From assembly GCA_013399695.1 (NCBI GenBank), contig VXAU01001099.1, positions 806,001 through 870,000 of the forward strand: a stretch of DNA of 64,000 bases, read 5' to 3'. This stretch comes from Formicarius rufipectus (taxonomy: Eukaryota; Chordata; Aves; Passeriformes; Formicariidae). The notes beneath the pieces were generated by a model. The model worked only from the letters and a program-made list of their open reading frames with translations. It had not been told where the DNA came from and ran no database searches. Positions 35,876 through 48,184 of the stretch are shown in pieces; positions within the stretch are counted from its first letter, which is position 1, and each line of letters opens with the position of its first letter. A program made the position numbers and the translations under genes.

Positions 35876-38800
35876 AAAAAAAGAAAAATACTGATAACTT
35901 ACAAAACATACCTACCACATCATTCACTTTTCCCCCTTTTTTTAATTTTATTTTTCATTCTTTCCCAAAAAGCTCCAGGAGCTTAGAGAAAGCTGGTGGG
36001 TTGCCACTCTTTAAAAATGCAAATGGGATTACTTGAATAATTACAGGTATATCAGGTTAACATCAATCTGGAGTAAATTGCTAGAATACGGGTACAAGAC
36101 TCAATAAAGAGTTTAAAAAAAAAAAAGTTGAAATAATTAATGACAATGAACAGTTTTTCATAGAAGTTTCATGGCACTGAAATGAACATGAGGTATCAAT
36201 TAATTGCCATGGTGAAAAGGTAAGGTAAGATCCGAAGCAAAAGTTAGAATGAGCTGAGAAAGAGGAGAGAATCCATGCTATGTGGTGTCCATGAAAAACT
36301 TGGAGTTGACACTCAAGGAGGATATCGAAAAATTGAAGATTGAGTTCACTGGAAAATGAACCATATAGTGAAAAATGCATGGAAATCAGTAATATATTTA
36401 AGTCCAGACTGGATTTTTTTCCCCTCTGAAAGTTATATTCTCCTGCAGATAGGAGTTAAATCTGTGTGCCAACGTTAAGGAAAGATAAACTCAGTATGTC
36501 GATGAGTATGTTTTATGAAACAGATACTGGCATTTAGAAACCAAGTCTACACTTTTTAAAAATGCTGTTACATCTCTTCACCGTGTTCTGAAGATTAGCA
36601 GATACCCTGCAGCAGAAAGGAAAGGATTGGAAAAGTAATGGGAGTGATGTTTTAAAAAGGGAAGTGTGCCAGAAGGAAAAAGAAAGGGAAGAAACTTGAC
36701 TTTTTTTCCCCTCATCTTACCTAAAGTGTACAATTATACACTTTTTTGGTTATTTGACATGGAATAGATAAAATCATTTACCTTCTCCCCCTTCTGGCAC
36801 AGACCTAACTTTCTCAAACACAGGCATTCACTGCCTACCTCAGGACTAAAACACCCCTCAATTATTTCTAGTTTTTTTGAAGTTATCATTCTTTCTTGCT
36901 TACCTTCATTCCAGAACTCAATTATAATGACCACATTGGCATGCCATGAATCAGAGGAGAAGAACACAAATCAGTGTAACTGGTACACTTAGTTATAGTG
37001 GAGGCTACATAAAACAGAGCTGGAGAAAATCCATTAAATAATTGCTACAAAGAGGGTGGGGAGAAGAGAGTCACATTTTCATTCTTGAGTTTGTTTTCCT
37101 GGTATGGGAAATCCCTGCAGTAAGCTTTGCTTGAGATTAAACTACAGTCCTTTACAGTGCAGTGCATAGGCATTACTTTTGATGCAAAATAGATAATAAC
37201 ATGAACAACATTGGATGGGATTGATTCCAGATGACAGAAGAGAATTCAAGTCCCAAATAAAAAATGTCCTTGAAGCCCTGCTCAAAGTACACCTACAAAG
37301 TACACCTCTAGTCCCTTTGGACAGCAATGGTCATGCCACACAGATGATTTAGGTTACAAAAGCCTTCCAGGATCAGTTCCTACTGGATAAGAGGTAAATT
37401 TCAATAACTACTTAGCATTAAGATCAGACTTTGTTCCTTCACTGGAATGGTTTGAAACAGCCTCAGTCTAGTTGATAATATACTCTTCCAGCATAAGACC
37501 AGGTTATATTATTTTGCTGAGTTAGTTGCTGACAGAATTAGTGGAACAGAAGCACGGTTTTCAAAAGGAAAGCTGAATTGATAAAACAGATAAATTATTT
37601 CCCTTCTTATTCTCTCATCTGCTGGAACAGTGGGAGAATTTTTCACTCAAAATTGTTGTAATTTTTACTTTTACCTGTGAAAAGTGAATTTTAAATCTTT
37701 TTATTTTGGTGGTAAAAATAAAATTCCTTTACTCACTCAGAAACCAGCTTAACTTTGCCAAGAATCAAACACATTTATTATATTCCTTAAGTCTCCCTTA
37801 AAATAATTGATTAGACAATAAACATAAAAAATACATTAATTATAATGTGAGAAAAATTTTACCTCAACCTTCAACTTGACACATTTTTCTTCCACAAAAG
37901 CTGCTCAATCGCTATGAAACAATTTGATACTGTCTGTAATAAATTTTTAAACCTAAGTTGTGTAGATATAAAATGACAAATTTAACTGCATTTACATTAA
38001 AGCAATTTTCTGCCCATCAGAGAAATGAGAAAATTAATACGCAAGCCATTAACTTACAGTCAGAAACACTGTGCACTGCAACTGAAATAAGGATTTTTTT
38101 TTTATGCCATCACTTATATTTTATTGTTTTCTCAAAAGGAAAATACAAAAAAAATTACAATCACTGCATTTAAAAGAGGCTCATTAGAAGAATATATACT
38201 TTGTGGGAAAGCATCAATGAATTATGGGGCAGTCATGTTTACAAACCCTTAATCTATTTTTTTGGTTTTATATTTGTTTCACTAGCACACTAGCAAGCTG
38301 CTCAGTGCAGCAGTCAGCAATCAGTGGTACACAGTGTAGTGTAGTGTTCATGCTCTGTCTTGAACCTTGCAGTTGATTAAAATAAAGCTGACTTGAAGAA
38401 ATTAAACATATTGTTTTAGAAGTCTGCTATAGTCAGCTTCTCTAAAAAAAAGAAGGCAAGTTTGTTCCTTCTCTGGGCCAACCCTCCCTCAGCCTTCATC
38501 CCTTCTCCATCCCACAGAATTCTCTTTGGCCTTGGCTTTCTCTTGGGTCTCACACATGCAGCACTACCTTCCTTAGGAGCTTTCCATGACTCTCAATGGA
38601 TGAGAAGCTCCTTGCCCTGAGGATCCACCACCTTAGCTTAGGTCCCAGGACTGCACCTGTACATCATTAGGGCTTCCTCACCCTGTTTCACTCACAAGGA
38701 AAGAGCCAGCCTTGCCCACTGTATATCTGCCCTCCGCCCAGTTTTAGTTGTACAGTGGGTGAAGCAGGCACTAATCTGAGAGGTAGGCAGGGTCCTGCAT

Positions 38801-39907
38801 CCCTCCCATGAATCAATTTTGAACTGGTTTAATGTATATTAAAGCTAGGACTACTGCAACTTTCTTAATCAGAAGTCTAGAACCAGAATGATATCCCTGA
38901 ACTCTGGTCATCTTCTCTGTGAAGATAACTTATCCTCACGTCCTCTCACCTTTCTGCCCTCTCTGTTAGTGGTGACTCTTTTGTCCCATTTCTGGAAAAT
39001 CCATCCCACCCTACTCCACTGCTATCTTATCTCTCCAAATCAGAGCAGAAAATAACATTTCAAAATCACTGTACTGCTATGAAGTATATTTGCTGATCTA
39101 GCCAGTATTAACCTGTCTTTATTGCCAAGCGTCTTCCCTTCTCCACCTCAACTTTGTTTATTCCAGATACGACTGCTTGTTCCTTAATCACAAGCCCCGT
39201 AAGGCAGGAGCAGTTACCAGCTACAGAATAGATGGGACTAAAGGACAGTGTGTCACTGAATAACTTCAAAGTTCTAAGAACAAGTTGCCACCTTTCCTTC
39301 TCAGCTCCCCCTCAGGAGGACGTTGCTTCTTTTTGCAGAAGTGTATTTTCCCTTAATACAGCACCCAGATGGTCTGCACAGCAGATGCATCACAGAATCA
39401 CTGCAGCTGTGTCCAGGTTTGAGTCTGTTCTGTTGCAACACATAGACACAGAAAAGTACAAACCAGAAAGGCCTTTTTAAACATTTTTCTAGTTCTTGGA
39501 CTAGCTCTCAGAGAGGTGGAAATCTGTGATTCACATGTTTTTACTGTCTGTGGGGCATTTTCTTGTGTCCGTTATTTGCAGGTACACAACATTACCTTTG
39601 CTTTTGAGGTTCTTGAATCTATTTCAGCACACTTCAAGTAAAAGCAATGGGCTTCACTCATATGTCACTGCTATTGCTGCACCTGAGTCAAGGGCTGTAT
39701 TCTCATTTGAATACACAATCAAAGAAGTGTAAAATGAGAAAACACTAATGAGGAGTGATTCCATATCAGCCAAACAAAATTGTTTGAGTTGAATTGCAAC
39801 CTGCTGATCTGATGATCACAACTCTCTTCCCTCAGTTGCTAACTTCAGCCATCCTGGAAAGTGCTTCTCTGACTTTCCCAAGTCCAATCTTTGGGTTACT
39901 CTTTTCT
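35876..39907. other. Non-coding unique sequence, no gene seen
   Basis: About 4 kb. It is AT-rich to about 38450, followed by a less AT-rich stretch (38460-39230) with long pyrimidine-rich runs on the + strand. No coding potential or transposon is recognised. The AT-rich part includes several A or T homopolymers of 8-12 bases. Confidence 0.5.
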
Positions 39908-40000
39908 TGCTTTGTTTTTGTTGTTTGGTTGTTTATTTTGGGGGTTTTGTTTTGTGTGTTGTTGGGTTTTTTTGTTTGTTTGTTTTGTTGGCTTTTTTTT
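39908..40000. repeat. T/G-rich low-complexity tract, (TTTG)n-like
   Basis: About 90 bp of TTTG, TTGG and T-run units, the same kind as at 35731. It produces the hydrophobic centre of the 139-codon open frame at 39794-40213, the longest in the window, which I do not accept as a gene. Confidence 0.9.
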
Positions 40001-43000
40001 AAGTTAAAAGTTGTTTTCAACTACAAAAAAAATTTCTCACTAACTTTGGCAAATGCATTAACTAAAATTATATATCACAAATTACATCAGCTTTTTTTTT
40101 TTTTTCATAGAGAAGGCCTATGTGGTGTCTCATGCACATTTTGTCAATTCTGCCATTCTGTCCACGAATGTACCAATACTCTCTTTTATGTCCTGGGGGG
40201 TCTTAACTCCTAGAGCCAATGCTGTCACAATCTGATCAATGTTACCTCGATATAAGACTTCATAGAATTGTCAGAGTGAGAAACTGCAGTAGGTGGTGGA
40301 ATAAATCCTCTCTGCAGGGTAAACACAAGAAAAGCCCCACCAATATCACCCTTACTTACACCAATTGGATGTGAGACACCTGGATTGGAGAGAGAAGAAA
40401 GGACCAGTCCCTTAGTGAGCCCCTACCAACACTGTGTCTGTTACTTCCTGTACACTTAATCAGGTCCTGTGGCAATACTTTCTGTACCTGCAAAAACAGA
40501 TCCCCACAAGAAGCTATTCAGTATGTGTGGTAGCTGCAAACTATCCCACTATTTACATTGAATTGCAGAATGGCAAAGCAGAGCAGAGGAGCTTGACACA
40601 GGAGATAGATGAGGTGTATGAATATGATTTCTCCTGCACACAAATGAAGGCAGCAAATTCAGCTGCAATACACAGCATCAGGATATTTATTGCTTGCAGG
40701 TGTTCATGAAAATATATGAGAATCCCATGAGGTTCACAGATTTTAGAAGGAATTATTGTGCACCTGGAAATTTGTCCTGCAAAGTATGGTATTTGTTTCC
40801 TGTTGTTATTTGCTGTCCATTCTTTTCTAGTCACCATGCATTATTCATGTTGTACTTGTAGGAGAGCCAAATTCTACAGATACTCTTCATCAACAAGAGG
40901 GAACAATTCAGATAGAAAATCCTCCTTGGAAAGGATGACTTGCTTTTCTAAGAGATCCAATACAGAGTGAATTTGCCTTCTTAAGCCTTTCTTTTAAAGC
41001 TAGATTTCTGTAACCCATCTCCAGGAAAAGAAAAAAAAAAGGAGGGAAGACAACAAAACCAGTATCTTTAATATCTTTGCCATGTGGAACATACAGCTAC
41101 CTTTGCACCAGGTCTATTATGCTAAGACAACCCTTTCATAAAGACTTTAGGAAGCTGTGTACAATTCCCTTTCCTTGAAATTTTATTAATGCAAAGTGTA
41201 TGCTTCCCCCTCTTTGCAGAGGAAGCAGAAGCAGTGGAAAAGCATGCTGTGGTGAGCCCTTCCTCACACGTCAACAATCCATACAGCCCAGAAGCACCGT
41301 GCAGGCCAGCTCCGTTAAAGTAATGCACCACAGGGTACATAATAAGCTTTATTGTAAGACACTTAAATGACAAAATCCATGGCAAAAAATATGACATAGT
41401 ATACAGATCTGACAGGACTTTTTGGCAGATGACAAGATTCACAAGAGATCCTCAAGAGTGTGCAAGAGTTGCACCCATTAATGTAGTCAGAGGGACGCTA
41501 TCATGTCTGAATTTTGGCTGAGGGATTCACATTTGGACAGTTCATTTGGCATGCATCAGCTCCCTTCAGCCTTTAATAAAAGAGGCAACAGAATGGAAGC
41601 ATTTTTGCAACTATTTAAAAATCACAAAATCTTTCCTAAAAGTAGGACAAATGGAAAAAAGCAGCTGCCAATAGCAAGGAAAAACAAATCAGATACTACC
41701 CCATAGAATGCTGACGTCATCAAAATGCTGAGATTGACACAACTTTTGTCAAGCAACATTTGTAGAGAGAAAAAGATTAAACCTCAAAATATGAATAACA
41801 CATTTCAGGTTTCTCTTTTTATTTTTTTCAGTATTATTTTGTACTGAAATGTCAGCCGAGAAGAAAGGAGGAGTGGGGGTGAAGGTATTTAAGGATCTGA
41901 TTTTATTTCTAATTAACCTATTTTGATTTGATTGGCAATAAATTTAATTAATTTTCCTCAAGTCTGTTTTGCCCATGACAGTAACTGATGAGCAACCTCT
42001 TCCTGCCCTTACCTCAACTCACGAGACTTGTTATATTTTCTCTCCCTGTCCAGCTGAGGAGGGCAGTGATAGGGCAACTTTGGTGTGCAACTGGTGTCCA
42101 GCCATGGTCAACCCACCAAATATTAACAGATTACAGTCAGATGTCTAGAGTCATGGTTAAGATTGGATGTAGAAGATAGAAAATTCTGTGTTGCTAACAA
42201 AACATTTCATTTTTATCATGTTAGTAAAATGATTATAATTACAAAAGAGAGCTCTTTTACCCTCTTACAGCACAAGAGGAACAAGACAGCTTGACATAAT
42301 GGAAGCAAATTATTAATGAAGGAATATAAAGAACCTTTTGCATGCTGGCCATTCCCAGGGAGAGAACAGTGGGGAGTCAAATGCAAAGTGATATTGCACC
42401 AAAGGAGGCAAAATCCACTGTTTATCTTCTGAGTTTTCATTCAATTTAATATACCATACCATTTTGAAAGGGTTGTTCAACCTTCACTTGAATAAATCCC
42501 AGATCCATAAACGAAGTACCCAGAAACCCTGTCAGCTTGTCTACAGCCATTCAGCAGCCTGTCCCCCTCTGTTTCTCTCCTCATTGTTTTCACCCCAGGT
42601 TTAAAATCTTTCATTTTCCGTTTGAATTCGGGGGGCCTGGATCCTCAGCAGTCTCACTTATCTCCTGGATGAGAGTATTTCCATTCACTGGAATTCAACC
42701 CCTATTTTTACATACCAGTTTCTCAACTCCTATCTCCTCTCCAGTTTCATAACTTGGGAGAAAAACAATTGCTCCATAACTACATTCCTGTCACTAGCCC
42801 AGGAAAACAGGTTCACAATTCTTTTTTCAGTCTGTTTGCGAGAAAAAGGTAAGACTTCCCCTATCTGAGAACTCGTGAAAAAGTGACAGCTTTAATTTTA
42901 AATGCTTTACACCTCTAGCAGCAGTGCCTTATCAGTTCTTAGAAAATAGTTATCTGATGGATGTTTCTTTTTTATGTTAGAACACTTCCTTTAACATCAG

Positions 43001-45710
43001 ATCACAAATTTGCCTCTTGGAACTCCTGCTCCCTGATAAACGACCATCATGCTCTATTAAAAATCTCCACTCTGTCTCCCGTTATTTTTACAATTTAGAC
43101 AGGGTGATAACAGTCTCTCCAGATAGCTTTTCTCTTCTATCTGGAGAAGCAAGTCCAGGTCTCCATACTGCGAAAGAAAGTAATGTTTGGGCTAAGGCAG
43201 CTGTGAAACACACCAGAGTAATTAGATTAATTAGGAAATCAGCAGCCTTTGAAAAGCTTGGACTAGAAACTTTGTCTCTATCCCAAGGCAAAACCCACAA
43301 TATACCTAGAAGCTTTGCTGCATTTGAATGGGAATTTGTTAGTAGCAACAAAGTATTTCTTTGGAATGCAAATTGAAACCGAGACTGTACTGGGGTAGGT
43401 GTAAATATATAGACAACAGGCAGTGCTGAAGAGTTTCTATTTTAAATAGACAAAGGGTAAAAAATAACTGAGAACACAGACTCCCTTAGAACACAGGACA
43501 GGAATAGTGCTAGAAACAATCTCAGGTGTTTTGGCTTCCAGCCTAGTTATTTTCTGAATCCTCATTTCTCTTTTAGTCTTTTGGACAGAAATAATAAAAA
43601 AAATAATAGTAGTAATAATAATAACAACAATATTATTATTATTCTCTTACTCATTAGGGGAAAAACCCCACAAACATCACATAATTTTTCATTCCATTTG
43701 CTTACATGACTGATATTTGCATAGCTAAAACCCTCTCCCTCATAAACACTATTTCACATGCCTAACTAAGAATTATTTTGTGATAAAATTGTCTAAACTT
43801 CCTCATCATTAACTTCTTTAAATTATACTGTCTGAAGATGTTTATGGATTTGCTAAGTAATCTACTGTGGAGCACAAACTGCAAACCAAAGTGAAATCGA
43901 GTTCCCAAATGACTGAGAAGGTAATTAATGATTTAACTGCACAACTGTTAGCAGATCTATAATGCAACTTAAAAGCTAATTGAGAACTGTACAGCCAAAG
44001 CAAAGAGGAAAACATAGTGCAGCCACAGTACTCCTTTGAGTAGTGTTTGGTCAGTCTGCTGTCAGAGAAAGTGGAAAAATAGCTATCCCTACCTCATATA
44101 AAAATAAAGACACTACACAAAAATATGTGCTAGCTTTGGGGAATTGGCATTTTATGATCACCTCATTAAGAGGGCAAGTTTCTAGCAGAGCACTGAATTC
44201 CACAACTTCCCCTTCTCCCTGGCCAGTAACATTAACATGCTCCATTTCTCTCCCCACTCATAATGCATCAAAACCCACCCCTGCAAATCAGCTACCCAGA
44301 AGAGCCAGGAAATGTTTTTCACTGCCATTTTATAGCCCAGTTATCTTAATTAGTCCCAGCTGACTGAGGAAGCACAGAAATAAGGCAGTAGATTGGGTTG
44401 TGCTTTTACCTGGAGGAACTTTTCCAGATTTGTGGCAGCTGCTACAGAATCTTTAACAACCAACAGCTCTTTTGCCACCTTACATCAGGGCAAGTGTTAA
44501 TCTTTTCACAGTATGTGTGAGTACTTAGCATCCTACCACAGTCAAAAAGTGAATTATGATTTAAGATGCACAAGTATTTGCTCCACTGTAGCAATCAACA
44601 ATCTGAAAAGAAGGCCATAGGCTAGATTTACCAGAGAAGGTAGATGCCTAAATCTCACTGTCATAGCCCTCAAGCTCAGACTCTGAATTTTTTGAGTAAT
44701 AAGTAAAGGTGCTGAGGATAACTGTGTAAAGTTTAGTAGTATTGAAGCCCTAAGTACTTCTCAGTGTGAGGCATTCCACTTAGCAACGAGTCAGGCTAGC
44801 ACACATCTTCTGTACCTATTTAGCAGTTTGGACACCAGTACACAAGGCATTTCAAAGAGGAAAATGCCAATGTCCCCTTCAGTCAAACAGTTACGCAGTT
44901 AAAGGGTCACCCAGATGTAATACAGTTCTGTGGTCACTCTGGTTCCCCCTCTGAAAGGATATGAACTGCATCATCAGCTGTTGCTGAGGCACCTGCACTA
45001 ATCTGTGCCTCACAAGTTGTTCTAAGAGTTAACACTGGAAAGTGAGAATATGTATGTGCTAACATTTCCTCCAATAGAAAAAGGATTTTAGCTTGAACCA
45101 ATGCACTCTGGGTAGCTGTCCTACCCAGCCCTCCAGTGTCAACCACTGCAGCTCTCTCTAGATGTACTTCATAAGCCAGACTGGACCCGAGTGTGTTAGT
45201 ACCAGCAAAAGACCAGACCTGGTTCCTATTTGAATGTTACTATTTCTCCTCAGGTCAGAATAAGGCATATGGAAGTCATGTGTCAGAGCATTCCCTCCTC
45301 AGCATCTACTCCTTGTCTACTTTTGGTGCCTTTCTATTTCCTGTTCTGCCACAACTGAAATGTCACTTAGTGGAAGCCTCTGCACAGATTTAGAGATGAC
45401 ATTAATTAGGGCTCTGTATTCTTTAAGCAGCCAGACCTCTAAGGGTGAGGTCCATCAGCAATGGTGGATGGAACTGTTTTGTTTTGGTTGGTTGGTTTTT
45501 TTACTGTTGCCAGTAAGATGTTCTCTTTGCCATAGACAACCTGGTTTGAAAAACCCATTATAAACTATGAAAGTGTTACAGGTGTCAACAGAGGGATGGG
45601 AACAAGAGACAAGTAGAGATCCAAGGCCAGCCCTACATTAAAGATCCTGTTACCTATTAATTAATGTGAAATAAATACAGAAGAGTCTCTGTCTCTGTCG
45701 TGTCTCTGTC
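40001..45710. other. Long non-coding stretch, no gene seen
   Basis: About 5.7 kb. A trinucleotide repeat lies at 43589-43643. Around 43017-43400 and 43860-44370 the sequence is free of simple repeats and carries several TAATTA sites (43219-43224, 43228-43233, 43922-43927), as homeodomain-bound enhancers often do; this is inference. Two possible microexons with good splice signals (minus 40360-40379, plus 42831-42848) are described among the findings. Confidence 0.5.
43589..43643. repeat. (AAT)n / (ATT)n trinucleotide repeat
   Basis: AAT and AAC units turn into ATT units partway through, so the two halves can pair as a weak AT hairpin. It is a simple repeat and probably polymorphic. Confidence 0.85.
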
Positions 45711-45892
45711 CAGAAAGGTTGTGAACTTGCCTAGAGAGGTTGAGGACTCCCCATCCCTGAAGGAGTTCAAACCCAGGCTGAAGTGGGCTCTAAGCAACCT
45801 GGTCTAATGAAACATCTCCCTGCCCATGGCAGCTGGGTTGGAATTAAGTGGTCTTTAAGGTCCTTCCAATGCAAACCATTCCATGACTCTTT
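45711..45892 (+). mobile_element. CR1 LINE 3' end fragment
   Basis: Only the last ~180 bp of a CR1 remain. The translation shows LPREVEDSPSLKEF and ALSNLV-like residues of the ORF2 C-terminus. Next come CTGCCCATGGCAGCTGGGTTGGAA and GGTCCTTCCAATGCAAACCATTCCATGA, the conserved CR1 3' UTR and tail. A short TCTCTG-rich simple repeat (45684-45710) abuts the 5' truncation. It is a dead fragment. Confidence 0.92.
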
Positions 45893-47262
45893 GTCTTTTA
45901 GATATGAAAATTATGTATTTTTCTTCAAATTTTTCTTAATTTGAAGTAAGAGCTTTGGTTTACGTTCTTCCAAATGAAAGCCAGCATGCTACTGGGAATT
46001 ATTAGTCTTTCTAATAAGGTGATTGAGAAGTACAATTGACTCTGTACCTTAGATGTTTGCATTACCCCTCAATCTCCTTTACCATCCCCGAATGTCCTTA
46101 AAATATTTCACTAAACAAATGACAGGGTTCTGTATCTGATCTACACTTGATCCTAGATCATATACATTCAAGTGCTGTCTGTATATAGTTGTACTGTGTC
46201 CAGTTTGTATTTGTTTACTGGCTTCTTCCTCTTGAAACACACAAAGGACAGAACTGGTTTTCTGCAATGAGGAGCCATATTTAAAGATTTTTTTTTCTCT
46301 AATCAGGTGGCAGCTTCTGTGAGGCTGTAAGAGAAAGAACTGTCTACCTGATTTATTTGGCTGAAATTAATCATAAATTCTAAGGGTATTTGGGGTAATG
46401 TTTTATTAAAAAGAAAACAAACAACTAACAACAAAACCATATGAAGAGAGAACACAGCTTTTGAATATCTAAGCTAAAACAGTAACTGAAAACTGAAACC
46501 CATGTTAGATTGAAATCTTGGCCTTGCTGAAGTCAGAGGTGATTATATTTCAGTCCTGACAGTGTTTCACCTTACATGTTCTATGAGCCAACCCGTGGAA
46601 CTGTATATCAAAAAGACATCTGTTTGTTTTGGTAATAAAATAAAAAGAAGGTACTAGTAAATCCATCAGTGTTCTTCTCCTCCCTGATGAATATATTCTC
46701 CATAGTCCCAGCCTTTGAAAGGTTAGCTGTCTCCTAGAGGCAGGAGCAATGAAATCACAGCATGCAGCTTCCTGCCTTTCTGTTTCACCTAAAACTGTTT
46801 TATTTGAAGGAAAAGGATCCTACATTTTCTAAAATCAGCACTTCATTGTGCACTTCAGCCCCACGGTTACATGGTAACTACAACAGGTCTAAAACCCTAA
46901 AGTTTTCAAGCACTGTAGTTTTTGTGATGTGTTCATACATGTACATGAGATAATCAAGCCAAAGTCTTTCCAAGCTCTAACACCATGCATAAATAATTTT
47001 AAAAATATTATTAATAAAATGTCCCTTGTAGGTCATTTTGAAGAATTGGAGCAATAGTGGTTTTCTTTCTCATTGCCTCATTTTGCAAGCCAGAATTACA
47101 TAGCTGAGCAGAATGCAGAGACTGTGAATAGACAGATTGGCTAAAGGTACAGGTTGTTAAGCCCCTAGAAATGGCCTGTTATCACAGCTAAATCCCTCTC
47201 TTAAAAAAAAAAAAAAAGAGAGAAAAACTCCTGTCCTTATGTTTGTGTTATTTTTTTGGGGT

Positions 47263-47308
47263 TTAATTGTCATCTTGCAATACAATTAATTGTCATCTTG
47301 CAATACAA
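47263..47308. repeat. Exact 23-bp tandem duplication
   Basis: Unit 47263-47285 is repeated without change at 47286-47308 (it begins TTAATTGTCATCTTGC). Two exact copies back to back suggest a recent duplication by slippage or end-joining. Confidence 0.9.
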
Positions 47309-47753
47309 GTAACACTTTCTACCTAGGACATTTACAGGAGATAAAAAAGGCTCTTCCCCTCCTCCTTGTCCCTCATTATCTGTGTCCTGACCTGAGCTAT
47401 TAAAATATAACAGGTTTTTAAATAAAAGAGTTTTAATTCTAACACTGGTTGTTCAAAGCTTAGAATTGCTGTTGCTGCTGCACAAGTGGAATGAGAGCTA
47501 AGGAAGATACAATCTGGTCAGAAATATTCCCTTTTGTACTCTCCCTGTTGGCAGTGTGTTTTCTAGATAAAAGAAGAAACCTTACTTGCTCTGCTTGGAG
47601 GAATGTGCTTGAAGAGAAGGAGAAATGTTCTTCAGATCCCTATCAAGAGAATAAGAAACAGTTTCATAATCTGCAGACATCTGAGTCCCTCTGAACAGTA
47701 GAGGTGAGGGTCCACAGTAACAATATACTATGAAGGCATGTTACAGGTACCTT

Positions 47754-47765
47754 AGAGCTACTGGT
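47754..47765. repeat. Target-site-type direct repeat, left copy
   Basis: AGAGCTACTGGT, identical to 48185-48196. Without the insert the flanks join into a continuous AT-rich sequence like the rest of the neighbourhood. Confidence 0.75.
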
Positions 47766-48184
47766 TGTTGGCTGGACTTCACGAACGAAGATCCTGGGAT
47801 AAGCCTGCGCAATGGATTTTTTAAGTGAGGCACAGGGTGCGCAGAACTGGCCCCACTCCCTTTACTCCTGAGGCTCATCTTGCCACGGCCGAGCAGCTCG
47901 GACGGCGACAGCGAGTTCCTCCAGGATTCGAACCGGCGTCCTCAGGGGAGGAGCCGGCTCCACAGGCAGGGGACTACGCCACTCGGCCAACACCCGCCGC
48001 CTCTCAAGTGTAACATACAAACAGCAAAGCAATAATGTCAGGCTGTTGAGAAATCCAGGGAGCCCATGTGGGTCAGAGCACCAGGGGAAGACCTCACCTT
48101 GTCCTCTCTGCCACCAAATGACACAAACGCGGCACTGCAGCCACGCCTGTAACACGAGCTGGGGCAGGCCCCAAAAGGTGGCAA
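47766..48184 (-). mobile_element. GC-rich 419-bp insertion flanked by 12-bp direct repeats; tRNA-like and LTR/PBS-like parts
   Basis: The exact 12-mer AGAGCTACTGGT occurs at 47754-47765 and 48185-48196, immediately flanking this segment, and looks like a target-site duplication. The insert is clearly richer in GC and CpG than its surroundings. On the minus strand it holds TTGGCCGAGTGG (47979-47990), like a Pol III A box of class II tRNA (Leu/Ser). It also holds GGTTCGAATCC (47924-47934), a perfect B box, 44 bp further on. Further upstream on the same strand lies a CA-TT-TGGTGGCAGAG junction (around 48101-48120). This has the layout of a retroviral LTR end followed by a primer-binding site, with AAGGTGAGG, a splice-donor-like sequence, just after it. 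It could be a tRNA-derived SINE or a degraded endogenous retrovirus leader. I cannot decide which. Confidence 0.6.

Larger units (their letters stand above)
45893..47765. other. Non-coding sequence with a small tandem duplication
   Basis: No gene is seen. There is a 15-bp A run at 47203-47217 and an exact 23-bp tandem duplication at 47263-47308. The last 12 bases, 47754-47765 (AGAGCTACTGGT), are the left copy of the direct repeat that flanks the insertion starting at 47766. Confidence 0.5.

Noticed and set aside
39794..40213. 139-codon open frame with a hydrophobic centre
   Set aside because: The apparent membrane segments come from a TTTG/T-rich low-complexity tract. The same applies to 35620-35877 and 1557-1772 (minus).
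47900..48000. Functional tRNA gene on the minus strand
   Set aside because: A and B boxes are present, but the T stem has mismatches and I could not build a clean acceptor stem, so it is at best a tRNA-derived part of a mobile element.
47825..48013. Open frames across the GC-rich insertion on both strands
   Set aside because: They result from high GC and few stops in the inserted element. The tRNA-like boxes and PBS-like junction explain the sequence better.
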